Numbered from the stretch's first letter, positions 1 to 5,873 are shown. The stretch: 5,873 nt of DNA from Gammaproteobacteria bacterium (GCA_028817255.1 JAPPQA010000067.1:1-5873), one strand, 5' to 3'. Program-made: numbers and translations. The notes: generated by a model not told the origin, from the sequence alone.

Positions 1-158
1 CCGTCCCAGACAACGACACTTCCGGCGGAAAACCGGCGCTCGTGCAATATCCGGGCTAGCGGTCGGCGGGGCTCCAGCGCAGCGATGGCAACGGGCGGGT
101 GCGGATTCCCGAGCGCCACAGGCACCGCAGTTCCGCAGCGTATCCGTTGCGGGCGCAT
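1..158 (-). CDS. possible 5' part of an unidentified gene running off the left edge
   Basis: On the minus strand one frame stays open from ATG at 158 to the window edge; it is also open further upstream, with another ATG at 260. The peptide from 158 begins MRPQRIRCGTAVPVALGNP and its last visible residues are SAGSVVVWD. In roughly the last 40 codons the third base is mostly G or C and the second base is the least G+C-rich, as in real genes of such genomes. No good ribosome binding site precedes 158 or 260, and I recognise no family. The frame is codon-aligned with the plus-strand yhdP frame, where antisense frames stay open easily, so it may be chance. If real, it would be divergent from yhdP. 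A competing plus-strand tail (positions 3-59, ending in TAG) is equally unproven. Confidence 0.2.
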   Translation of the reverse strand, partial: MRPQRIRCGTAVPVALGNPHPPVAIAALEPRRPLARILHERRFSAGSVVVWD

Positions 159-165
159 CCGCGAG

Positions 166-171
166 TATAAT
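166..171 (+). promoter_or_regulatory. candidate -10 box (TATAAT) upstream of yhdP
   Basis: A perfect TATAAT sits in an otherwise very G+C-rich stretch, about 140 bases before the yhdP start, and would place transcription start near 178. No convincing -35 box lies 16-18 bases upstream; the best TTG (147-152) is only 13 bases away, and there is no TGn extension. An activator-dependent or weak sigma-70-type promoter is the reading. The reverse strand reads TATTAT/TATACT here, so the same A+T island could also serve a divergent promoter. Confidence 0.4.
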
Positions 172-174
172 AGA

Positions 175-205
175 GCGGTCTTTCCCCAGGCGCCGGGGAA
201 ACCGC
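175..205 (+). promoter_or_regulatory. hairpin in the presumed yhdP leader
   Basis: TTTCCCC (181-187) pairs perfectly with GGGGAAA (195-201) across the 7-base loop AGGCGCC. The stem continues as GCGG (175-178) with CCGC (202-205) if TC at 179-180 is bulged, giving 11 pairs. No T-run follows, so it is not an intrinsic terminator. It would lie at the extreme 5' end of a transcript started from the TATAAT box. Its 3' arm contains GGGGA, which is placed as a ribosome binding site 8 bases before ATG 208. It may protect the mRNA end or hide that site; both roles are inferred. Confidence 0.4.
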
Positions 206-207
206 CA

Positions 208-315
208 ATGAACCAGAAATTCCTGATCAGCCTCGCCTCCCGGAAGTTCCAGGCCGCCATGACGCGATCGCCGAGTTCCAGATCGCTTTCCTGTAGCGCG
301 GGAGGACCGGCTTGA
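208..315 (+). CDS. possible 35-residue leader peptide coupled to yhdP
   Basis: A short frame begins at ATG 208 (MNQKFLISLASRKFQAAMT...) and ends at TGA 313-315. That stop overlaps the yhdP TTG start as TTGA, the 4-base overlap typical of translational coupling. GGGGA (195-199) sits 8 bases before the ATG as a plausible ribosome binding site, inside the 3' arm of the leader hairpin. The first 19 codons nearly all end in G or C, like the real genes here, but the remaining 16 do not, and the C-terminal half is Ser/Arg-rich as in chance frames. The same frame is open without a stop back to position 1, with another ATG at 85. I recognise no family. It may be a regulatory upstream frame or an accident. 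Confidence 0.22.
   Translation: MNQKFLISLASRKFQAAMTRSPSSRSLSCSAGGPA
300..305 (+). promoter_or_regulatory. ribosome binding site deciding the TTG start of yhdP
   Basis: GGGAGG lies 6 bases before TTG 312. The yhdP frame has an in-frame TAG at 294-296 and no ATG or GTG between that stop and the transmembrane segment. The strong site therefore fixes the TTG as the start. Confidence 0.75.
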
Positions 316-3300
316 GCGAATCTCGCCTCCCGCCGCCGGCCCGCGCGCGCCGGATAAGACAGACGCTGTTGCTATCGCTGGCGCTGACCGTCGCGGGTCT
401 GCTCGCGGCCCTGCGCCTGTTGCCGTACTGGCTAGACGCGTACCCGCAACAAGCGGCACGGATCGTCGGCTCGTACCTGAATTTCCCCCTGCAAGCGGGA
501 GAGATCTCGTCATCCTGGCAGGGATGGCGGCTTATTCTGGAGGCCCGCGCCGTCAAATTCCCGAAGCTGGACGGGCGCGGCTCCCGGGCGCAAATCGAAC
601 TCTTGCGCCTGGAGCTGCTCCCGCTCTCCCTCCCGCACCGGCAATGGCCGGGCCTGCGGCGAGTTGTCGTGAAGGGCTTGTTGGCGGAGTTGAGGCCGCC
701 GCGGATCGGCGCCAGCGCCGCCCCATGGCGGCCGGGACAATTCCCCGAATCGTTCTCCATGCAAGAATTCGCGCGTTCCCACGGCCGGACGCTCCCTGAA
801 AAAGACCTGTTTTTCCTCGACTCCGAGTTGCGGTGGCTGCCGGCGACAGACGAACACCAGCCGCTGCCGCCGCTCTCTATTCCCTCCCTGCGCCTGCAAC
901 GGCGGAAGGGCGGCATTTTGGTTGACGCCACCGTGGCCCCTCCCGCCTCCTACGGCGATCCCTGGCGCCTGCGCTTCGACAGCCGCGGTCCGTTAGGCAA
1001 GGGCAACGGCCTGTTGCATATTGCCAGCGAAGGACTGGAACCGGCCCGCTGGCTGCCTCCCGGCCGGGTACCGGGTCCGTTGCGTCCGACAGCGGGCCGA
1101 CTGCAGGGCGAGGCCTGGCTGGACTGGCGCCGGGGCAAACTGGAATCGCTGCAGGGCCGCCTGGCGGGCGAGCTGCGATTGCAAACGGCGGCAGGCCAGC
1201 GGCTGCATCCGCGAAAACTGAGCGCCCAGTTCGTCGGCGACCGGGATGGGAAAGAGTGGCATTACTACGGGGCGCGTATCGAAACCATGGCGACGGACAG
1301 CGGTCCCTGGCCGCCCACCGAGCTGCGCCTGGCCCAGGCGCCGACGGGCGCAGAGCGGCAACTGCTGCTGAACCGGCTGGCCTTGCGGAAACTGCCGGAA
1401 TTGCTGCCCCTGCTGCCGGAAAAAATACTGAAAAAAGAATGGACCGCGCGCGTCCCGCCGAACGCGGGCGGCGAGCTGCGCAACCTGTTGCTGCGTACAG
1501 GGGCAGGCGCCCCCAGCCTGGAACTGGAACTGGCCGAGGTCGAACTGGCCGGCGGCAAGCTGCTGCGCCGGGCATCGGGAGTCGGCGGCCGCGCCTGGAT
1601 CGGCGACGACGGCATCAGGGCCCGGCTGCATGGCAGGGAGATGGTGCTCGATATTCCCCGCTTATTCGATATCCCCCTGGAACTGGTGCGCCCACGGGCC
1701 TTCCTGCACTGGGAGCCGGCGGCGGAGCGGCCGCGGTTGCGCTTTCTCCCCGCGACGGCGCAACTCTCCGGGGCACACTGCAAGCTGCACGGGACGCTGT
1801 ACTGGCCGGGGCAACGGCGGCCGGCGGCGGCCGACCTGTACGTGCGCGTAGAAGACGCCGCGGCGCGCGACGTATTGCGGCATCTGCCCGTCAAGATCGG
1901 CGCCGGTACGCGGCGTCTCATGGAGACGACGATCCGCTCCGGCAAAGTGCGGCTTGGGCGCATTGTCTATCGCGGCGCGTTCGCGGACTTCCCTTTCGCC
2001 GCCAACGAGGGGCGCTTCCAGACCCGCATTCGTCTGCAGCAAAGCCAAGTGGCCCTGCGCGGCGACTCCCTGCCCCCGCTCCGCGACACCTCGGGCAATC
2101 TGGAGTTCGACGAGAGCAGTTTCCGCTCGCGGTTCGCTGGCGGGAGCTGGAACGGCCTGCGCGTAATCGGCGGCCAGATCGAGATCCGCGACATGAAGGA
2201 GCCGCAACCGGAGCTTCAGGTGCGGCTGCAGGGAGATCTGGAATCCGTACGGGAATGGCCCGCCGCCGAAGGCCTGCGCCTGCCAGCCGGCTGGCGCGGC
2301 GGCGGCGAGGCGGAGCTTGAAGCGCACTTCCGGCTGTCCGCCTCCCGCGCCGTCGGCGCCTGGCCCATACCGGAACGCGGGCGCCTGAAACTGCGCCAGG
2401 GCTGGCTGAAGCCGCCCGTCGGGCCCGGCCTGAGCGATATCCGGGGCACCGTGGAGGTCCGGGACGGCGCCCTGGTCAGCGAGGGCCTGCATGCGAACTA
2501 CCGCGGCGACCCGTTGCGCATTCACCTGCGCTACCGCCCCGACAAAGCGCCGCGCTTCGCGTTCACCGCGCGCGGCAAGATCGGCGCCGAAACGATCGCC
2601 GCCGAGATCGAACGCTGGGGACTGGCGCCGGCCGATACCCCATCTTCCTTCGTCGCCGGACGGCTGCAGGGCGCCTCGGACTGGCAGGCAACCTACCGCG
2701 CGCATGAGGAGACTTGGCGCCTGGAACTGCATTCCCCCCTGCGCGGCCTCGCCGTCCGGCTGCCCTCGCCCCTGGGCAAGACCGCCGCCGAAGAACGCAC
2801 TCTCTCCCTGCGCCTCGAGCGGCCCGCGGCGGAGGCAAGCCCCGCGCTCGCATGGCGATACGGACGGCAACTCCAGGGCAGCTACCGCCCCGATGCCCGG
2901 GCGGGACTGCCGGCGCGGTTCTCCGTGCAGGGACAAATCGGTATGCTAAGTATGGCCGAGTGGAGCGAACTGCTGTCCGAATTGCCGCGGAACCAGCCTG
3001 TGGCCCCGCCGTCCCTGCTTGGCGACACCCGGCTGCAACTCGACCGACTGGAACTGTTCGGCGCGCAATATCACGACATCTCGGCCGCGGTGGAGGCCAC
3101 CCCGGAGGCATGGCGCGTCTCTCTGAGCGGCAGCGAACTGGACGGCGAACTGCATATACCTGCGCGACCGGATCCAACTTGGAGCGTCGCCTTGTCGCGC
3201 CTGTCCCTGGCCGGGCCGAAATTAGACCTCCCGAAAACCTCCCAAAAACCGGACGTGGACCCCCGCACCATGCCCACCGTGGCAGTCACGGTGCAGGAAC

Positions 3301-4163
3301 TACTGCGCGACGGCACCTCGCTGGGCAGCCTGCACATCGCCACCGAGCGTATCGAAAGCGGCCAGGACCTGCGCCTGAAACTTGAGAGCGAAGGCCTGCT
3401 GCTGGACGCCACCGGCACCTGGGAGCAGCGCGAGGAGACGACGCAAACAGCGATCGAACTGACTCTGACAGCGGAAGAATTAGCGCATCTGTACCGGCTC
3501 CTTGGCGCCCCCTCGCCGACCCAGAAGGCGCCGACCCGGTTGCGGATGAGCCTGGACTGGCCCGGATCGCTGGCGGACTACAACTTGACCACGATGCGAG
3601 GCACGCTGGACATAGACCTGGGCAAGGGACGACTGCGCGATATCCAGTCCGGCGCCTCCGGATTGTTCGGCATTCTCAATTTGCAGAGCCTGTTGCGCCG
3701 GCTGCGGCTGGATTTCTCCGACCTGTTCGACGTGTTCCGCAAGGGGTTGAGCTTCGACTCGATCGCTGGCCGCCTGCGACTGGAAGACGGCAACGCCTAC
3801 ACGGACGACCTCACGGTCCGCGCCCCAGGCATAGACATTTATATCAGCGGCCGCAGCGGCTGGGCAGAACGCGACTACGACCAGGAAATTGCCGCCATCC
3901 CCAACCTTTCCAGCAACTGGCCCCTGTACGGGGTGCTGTTCGGCGGCATCCCCGGCGCCGGGATCGGCGGCGCCGTACTGTTACTGGACCGCTGGTTCGG
4001 CCAAGGCAAGGCCAACTTCGACCGCATCCTGACTCGCAAGTACCATATGACCGGCAATTGGGAAGAGCCCCGCATCGTCCGGCTGCGGGCAGAGCTGGAA
4101 CAGCCGCAGAACGGTTTCGAGCGCCGCTCGCCGCTGGGCGGCGGCATCCCCGAACCGCAATAG
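312..4163 (+). CDS. yhdP: YhdP family AsmA-like inner-membrane/periplasmic lipid-transport protein
   Basis: In E. coli, YhdP with TamB and YdbH supports phospholipid movement from the inner to the outer membrane; these are long periplasm-spanning proteins anchored in the inner membrane. This 1283-residue protein is close to the E. coli length (about 1270). Seen: an Arg-rich N-terminus (R11, R13, R14, R16), one transmembrane helix at about 17-37, then a long beta-strand-rich periplasmic body with alternating hydrophobic residues. The C-terminal AsmA-like domain (about 1085-1260) carries the family hallmarks: SLLRRLRLDFSDLF near 1126-1139, a following FDSIAGRLRLEDGNAYTDDL segment, DYDQ at 1188-1191, a Gly-rich hydrophobic stretch near 1210-1230, and MTGNWEEPRI at 1246. 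Start is TTG behind GGGAGG. Neither rng nor tldD, its common neighbours elsewhere, lies alongside: a convergent gene follows and no identifiable gene precedes. No frameshift seen. Family assignment is firm; the transport role is carried over from E. coli. Confidence 0.93.
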   Translation: MSESRLPPPARARRIRQTLLLSLALTVAGLLAALRLLPYWLDAYPQQAARIVGSYLNFPLQAGEISSSWQGWRLILEARAVKFPKLDGRGSRAQIELLRLELLPLSLPHRQWPGLRRVVVKGLLAELRPPRIGASAAPWRPGQFPESFSMQEFARSHGRTLPEKDLFFLDSELRWLPATDEHQPLPPLSIPSLRLQRRKGGILVDATVAPPASYGDPWRLRFDSRGPLGKGNGLLHIASEGLEPARWLPPGRVPGPLRPTAGRLQGEAWLDWRRGKLESLQGRLAGELRLQTAAGQRLHPRKLSAQFVGDRDGKEWHYYGARIETMATDSGPWPPTELRLAQAPTGAERQLLLNRLALRKLPELLPLLPEKILKKEWTARVPPNAGGELRNLLLRTGAGAPSLELELAEVELAGGKLLRRASGVGGRAWIGDDGIRARLHGREMVLDIPRLFDIPLELVRPRAFLHWEPAAERPRLRFLPATAQLSGAHCKLHGTLYWPGQRRPAAADLYVRVEDAAARDVLRHLPVKIGAGTRRLMETTIRSGKVRLGRIVYRGAFADFPFAANEGRFQTRIRLQQSQVALRGDSLPPLRDTSGNLEFDESSFRSRFAGGSWNGLRVIGGQIEIRDMKEPQPELQVRLQGDLESVREWPAAEGLRLPAGWRGGGEAELEAHFRLSASRAVGAWPIPERGRLKLRQGWLKPPVGPGLSDIRGTVEVRDGALVSEGLHANYRGDPLRIHLRYRPDKAPRFAFTARGKIGAETIAAEIERWGLAPADTPSSFVAGRLQGASDWQATYRAHEETWRLELHSPLRGLAVRLPSPLGKTAAEERTLSLRLERPAAEASPALAWRYGRQLQGSYRPDARAGLPARFSVQGQIGMLSMAEWSELLSELPRNQPVAPPSLLGDTRLQLDRLELFGAQYHDISAAVEATPEAWRVSLSGSELDGELHIPARPDPTWSVALSRLSLAGPKLDLPKTSQKPDVDPRTMPTVAVTVQELLRDGTSLGSLHIATERIESGQDLRLKLESEGLLLDATGTWEQREETTQTAIELTLTAEELAHLYRLLGAPSPTQKAPTRLRMSLDWPGSLADYNLTTMRGTLDIDLGKGRLRDIQSGASGLFGILNLQSLLRRLRLDFSDLFDVFRKGLSFDSIAGRLRLEDGNAYTDDLTVRAPGIDIYISGRSGWAERDYDQEIAAIPNLSSNWPLYGVLFGGIPGAGIGGAVLLLDRWFGQGKANFDRILTRKYHMTGNWEEPRIVRLRAELEQPQNGFERRSPLGGGIPEPQ

Positions 4164-4270
4164 ACGCAGAACCGCCTCCGTGCCGGACTCCCGGCCTGTA
4201 GCGAATTCGGGGACTCTGCTGCGAGGAAGGAGGGGAACATTCGGCAACCGGAGCTGCCGGAGAGAGACGC

Positions 4271-4319
4271 GCGGCAGCGCGGCAGGGCGCGGGCGCGCCA
4301 CTGCCGCCTTTACTGCCGC
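4271..4319. terminator. nested inverted repeats, probable bidirectional terminator
   Basis: GCGGCAG occurs at 4271-4277 and 4279-4285; its complement CTGCCGC occurs at 4301-4307 and 4313-4319. The inner pair encloses GGCGCG/CGCGCC (4286-4299), so one near-continuous stem of up to about 18-20 pairs can form, with small bulges at 4278, 4300 and 4308-4312. A further CTGCCG at 4254-4259 offers an alternative partner for 4272-4277. It lies between two convergent genes. The inner stem is followed on the plus strand by CCTTT, a weak T-run. The outer right arm overlaps the last codons of the minus-strand gene. Termination from both sides is inferred from position and symmetry. Confidence 0.55.
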
Positions 4320-4717
4320 GTCATATCGGCGCAGCCGACGGTGGCCATTTCCCACGTCTCCACGTAGCAGGCGCTGATGCGGTCGGGGCCCATGATCCTG
4401 CCGTGATTGTAGCCCCTGCTGTTGGAGGCCACCCACACAAAGGACACGTTGTCTGGAAAGATCACGCCGAAAAAATCCCTGCGTCCCTCGGAGTAAACGA
4501 AGTAGCCGCGGAAACGGCGGTCTCTCTGCTCGGTGATATGGACTACCTTTTCGCCCCATTCCCTGTAACCTTTCAGGTCAGAGAGCGTGTAGTTCACGCC
4601 TTTCCAGTCGCCGACCAAATCGGGGATGCCGTCGTCGGCGAACGCGGCAACGGGCAACAGCGCGATAACGGCCGTCAAGGCGAGGAGCGAGTAAAGTCTG
4701 GTCGTCCTGGCATGCAT
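4310..4717 (-). CDS. small secreted protein of unknown function
   Basis: This encodes a 135-residue protein with a classical Sec signal peptide: a basic start (MHARTTR), a hydrophobic core at about 9-25, and an AFA motif ending at 27 that predicts cleavage before D28. The mature part, about 108 residues, is rich in aromatic residues and short beta-like segments (GDWKGVNY near 36-43, FRGYFVY at 69-75, FFGVIFPDNVSFVWV at 82-96). It has two cysteines (C117, C129) that could form a disulfide, and ends DMTRQ. The pattern (a GxWxG-like N-terminus, strands, a late CY and a C-terminal Cys followed by MTR) resembles small secreted beta-barrel proteins that I know only as hypothetical; a lipocalin-like fold is a guess. 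An upstream in-frame ATG at 4789 would add 24 residues that spoil the signal peptide; the start at 4717 has a strong ribosome binding site. It converges on yhdP and diverges from the ATP-grasp gene, so it is probably transcribed alone. Periplasmic location is well supported; function is unknown. Confidence 0.82.
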   Translation of the reverse strand: MHARTTRLYSLLALTAVIALLPVAAFADDGIPDLVGDWKGVNYTLSDLKGYREWGEKVVHITEQRDRRFRGYFVYSEGRRDFFGVIFPDNVSFVWVASNSRGYNHGRIMGPDRISACYVETWEMATVGCADMTRQ

Positions 4718-4725
4718 CGGGTTCG

Positions 4726-4732
4726 CCTCCCT
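4726..4732 (-). promoter_or_regulatory. ribosome binding site of the secreted-protein gene
   Basis: On the minus strand AGGGAGG lies 8 bases before ATG 4717. It supports this start over the upstream ATG at 4789 and leaves an intact signal peptide at the N-terminus. Confidence 0.7.
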
Positions 4733-4763
4733 TTGTCTTCCGGCGCATAATCTTACTCCCGAT

Positions 4764-4773
4764 CCGGGCCCGG
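4764..4773. repeat. perfect 10-base palindrome in the divergent spacer
   Basis: CCGGGCCCGG is perfectly palindromic. It lies between the start of the secreted-protein gene (4717, minus) and the ATP-grasp gene (4868, plus), where regulators of divergent genes often bind. A second symmetric element, CCGTCCCCCAGGGGGCGG, follows at 4791-4808 (symmetric apart from one T). Both are short GC-only words that can arise by chance in this composition, so an operator role is speculative. Confidence 0.25.
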
Positions 4774-4855
4774 GGAAAGTGTTGCGCAAGCCGTCCCCCA
4801 GGGGGCGGAGTACGGGCGCGGGAGAGGCATCCTGGGGCTGCCGTTCCAGGGCGGC

Positions 4856-4860
4856 GAAGG
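4856..4860 (+). promoter_or_regulatory. ribosome binding site choosing between two ATGs of the ATP-grasp gene
   Basis: GAAGG ends one base before ATG 4862 but 7 bases before ATG 4868. Spacing favours the second ATG, which also gives the usual family N-terminus (MKVLLFEY). An alternative AGGG at 4848-4851 could serve 4862. Confidence 0.55.
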
Positions 4861-4867
4861 CATGGCG

Positions 4868-5857
4868 ATGAAGGTATTGCTATTCGAGTACATTACCGGC
4901 GGGGGCTGCCGCGACCGGGAACTGCCAACGCCCCTGGCGCAGGAAGGCGAATTGATGCTGCAGGCGCTGGGTGCCGGCCTGAGCGCGGTTGCGGGCGTCC
5001 GTCTGACGACATTGCGCGACGCGCGGCTGCCAACGCCGGCCTTCGAGACCGACCTGCTGCGGGTGGGGACAGGCGACGACTGCGGCGCGATGCTGGACGA
5101 GGCGCTGGCGGACACCGATGCCTTCTGGCCCGTCGCGCCGGAGACCGGCGGGCTGCTGGCCAGATTGTGCCGCCGGGCAGAAGAACGGGCCTGCCTGTTG
5201 TTAAACTCGCCCGCGTGCGTGGTCGAGCAGACCGGCAGCAAATACCGCGCCGCGCAATGCCTGCGGGAAGCGTCGGTCCCCTGCGTGGAGACTGCGCGCC
5301 TGAGCGATTGCCGTTTTCCGCAAAAGCGCCGCCTGGTGATCAAACCGGACGATGGCACGGACTGCGAGGGCGCCCGCCTGCTGCCTGCCGGCGCGCTGCC
5401 GGACCGGGACGCGCAGTCGCGGGGAGATTACCTGTGTCAGCCTTACCTGGAGGGCGTGGCGGCCAGCCTCAGCGTGATCTACTCGCCGGCGGCGGCGCCC
5501 TGCCTGGTCGGCGTCAACCGACAAGAGGTTGCGCTCGAGCGGGGACGCTTCCGCCTGCGCGCCTGCCACGTCAACGCGCTGGCCGGCGCGGCACTGGATT
5601 GCGCGGAGATCGCGGCGGGCGTGCAGCGGGCTTTCCCGGGACTGGTGGGCTACGTGGGCATAGACGCAATAGCGAACGGGGTAGCGCTGACCGTGCTGGA
5701 GGTCAATCCGCGGGCGACGACCTCGTTCGCGGGGCTGGCCCGCTCCACGGACTGGAACCCCTGTGCCGGCGTCTTGCGCGCCGCCTCCGGCGAGGCGCCG
5801 GGCGGCCCGCCGCTACGGAACCGTGCCACAGTCGAGGTGCGCTGCGATGGCGGCTGA
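4868..5857 (+). CDS. mfnD: MfnD-like ATP-grasp ligase of methanofuran/methylofuran-type cofactor synthesis
   Basis: This is a 329-residue cytoplasmic ATP-grasp enzyme. The archaeal relative MfnD joins glutamate to tyramine in methanofuran synthesis; bacterial relatives occur with the H4MPT-linked C1 genes of methylotrophs (called orfY there, as I recall). Seen, numbered from ATG 4868: N-terminal MKVLLFEYITGGG (1-13), a pre-ATP linker SKYRAAQCL with K125, the nucleotide-binding loop VIKPDDGTDCEG with K159 and E167, the hinge-side QPYLEG (191-196) followed by a strand with SLSVIYS, and the metal-binding end VGIDAI (D266) with LEVNPRATTSF (E278, N280). No expected ATP-grasp residue is obviously missing. 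ATG 4862 would add Met-Ala only. Its stop overlaps the next gene by 11 bases, indicating an operon. In Methylorubrum the cofactor is reported to hold tyrosine in place of tyramine, so the acceptor here may be tyrosine-based; the sequence cannot decide. It could also be another glutamate ligase, but the neighbour supports the C1 role. Confidence 0.8.
   Translation: MKVLLFEYITGGGCRDRELPTPLAQEGELMLQALGAGLSAVAGVRLTTLRDARLPTPAFETDLLRVGTGDDCGAMLDEALADTDAFWPVAPETGGLLARLCRRAEERACLLLNSPACVVEQTGSKYRAAQCLREASVPCVETARLSDCRFPQKRRLVIKPDDGTDCEGARLLPAGALPDRDAQSRGDYLCQPYLEGVAASLSVIYSPAAAPCLVGVNRQEVALERGRFRLRACHVNALAGAALDCAEIAAGVQRAFPGLVGYVGIDAIANGVALTVLEVNPRATTSFAGLARSTDWNPCAGVLRAASGEAPGGPPLRNRATVEVRCDGG
5834..5839 (+). 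promoter_or_regulatory. ribosome binding site of the downstream operon gene
   Basis: GAGGTG lies 7 bases before ATG 5847, inside the coding end of the ATP-grasp gene. It supports a real, translationally coupled start there. Confidence 0.6.
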
Positions 5858-5873
5858 GGTCGTCGGCTGGGAC
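5847..5873 (+). CDS. 5' end of a probable H4MPT-linked C1-transfer pathway protein (COG1548-like)
   Basis: Nine codons are visible: MAAEVVGWD, cut by the window edge. The VVGWD start matches the N-terminal nucleotide-binding strand (typically followed by IGGA) of the sugar-kinase/hydantoinase-like proteins found in H4MPT-linked C1-transfer clusters, which I recall as orf1 in Methylorubrum and as related to MfnF, the enzyme that builds the ether bond of the methanofuran core. It overlaps the ATP-grasp gene by 11 bases and has its own ribosome binding site. Position next to an MfnD-like ligase makes the call much stronger than nine residues alone would. Other ASKHA-fold kinases start similarly, so the assignment rests on context. 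Confidence 0.6.

Noticed and set aside
3..59. A plus-strand tail reading VPDNDTSGGKPALVQYPG then TAG
   Set aside because: It looks protein-like, but 18 codons at a window edge are too few to separate from chance, and it conflicts with the minus-strand frame there.
1418..1440. A-rich runs (AAAAAA twice) in yhdP that might be a slippery frameshift site
   Set aside because: The runs are read as whole AAA codons (Glu-Lys-Ile-Leu-Lys-Lys-Glu) and do not form an in-frame X-XXY-YYZ heptamer. The zero frame continues normally to the YhdP C-terminus.
1256..2320. A 354-codon plus-strand frame inside yhdP, plus other internal frames
   Set aside because: The product is a composition-driven Arg/Ala/Gly-rich string typical of an out-of-frame reading; yhdP occupies the region without interruption.
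1662..2936. A 424-codon open frame antisense to yhdP
   Set aside because: It lies wholly inside a firmly assigned gene. Long antisense frames are expected where codons end mostly in G or C, and the translation is Arg/Gly/Ala-rich with no recognisable domain.
4182..4195. Small hairpin GCCGG-ACTC-CCGGC just after the yhdP stop
   Set aside because: A 5-pair stem with no T-run is too weak in this G+C content to call a terminator; the 4271-4319 structure is the better candidate.
4403..4750. A plus-strand 115-codon frame opposite the secreted-protein gene
   Set aside because: The minus-strand product has a clear signal peptide and ribosome binding site; the plus-strand product has no such features and is its shadow.
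4746..4751. CATAAT as a -10 box for the ATP-grasp gene
   Set aside because: It matches five of six bases, but the sequence 16-18 bases upstream (around TTCGCC at 4722-4727) is a poor -35 box, so I do not call a promoter.
4753..5358. A 201-codon minus-strand frame opposite the ATP-grasp gene
   Set aside because: The plus strand carries unmistakable ATP-grasp motifs across this span; the antisense product is Ser/Arg-rich without domains.

Overview
This is a G+C-rich bacterial window, roughly two-thirds G+C by eye. It looks proteobacterial: the dominant gene is a full-length YhdP-type AsmA-like envelope protein, typical of gamma- and betaproteobacteria. The right end carries an MfnD-like ATP-grasp ligase overlapping the first codons of a protein that begins MAAEVVGWD, the N-terminal signature I associate with the tetrahydromethanopterin (H4MPT)-linked C1-transfer protein family. 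Together these suggest a methylotroph or methanotroph, or another proteobacterium that oxidises formaldehyde through H4MPT and methanofuran-type cofactors. The lineage is inferred, because no rRNA or other marker gene is present.

Layout. Positions 1-311 contain no gene I can name. They hold a perfect TATAAT box (166-171), a stable GC-rich hairpin (175-205) and a possible short leader frame (208-315) whose stop overlaps the yhdP start as TTGA. A partial reading frame leaving the left edge on the minus strand is possible but weak. Positions 312-4163 (+) are yhdP, starting at TTG behind a strong GGGAGG ribosome binding site. Positions 4164-4309 are a short convergent spacer with nested CGGCAG/CTGCCG inverted repeats that look like a two-way terminator. 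Positions 4310-4717 (-) encode a small secreted protein of unknown function with a clear signal peptide. Positions 4718-4867 are a divergent spacer with a perfect GC palindrome. Positions 4868-5857 (+) encode the MfnD-like ATP-grasp ligase, and from 5847 the next gene of the same operon starts and runs off the right edge.

How the genes work together. The window is a junction between unrelated functions. YhdP serves lipid traffic across the envelope. The right-hand pair appears to be the start of an operon making a C1-carrier cofactor of the methanofuran/methylofuran type. The small secreted protein between them is read against both and shows no functional link. I found no defence system, mobile element, CRISPR array or tRNA/rRNA gene. 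The most useful content is the C1-cofactor gene pair, the secreted orphan protein and the leader structure before yhdP.
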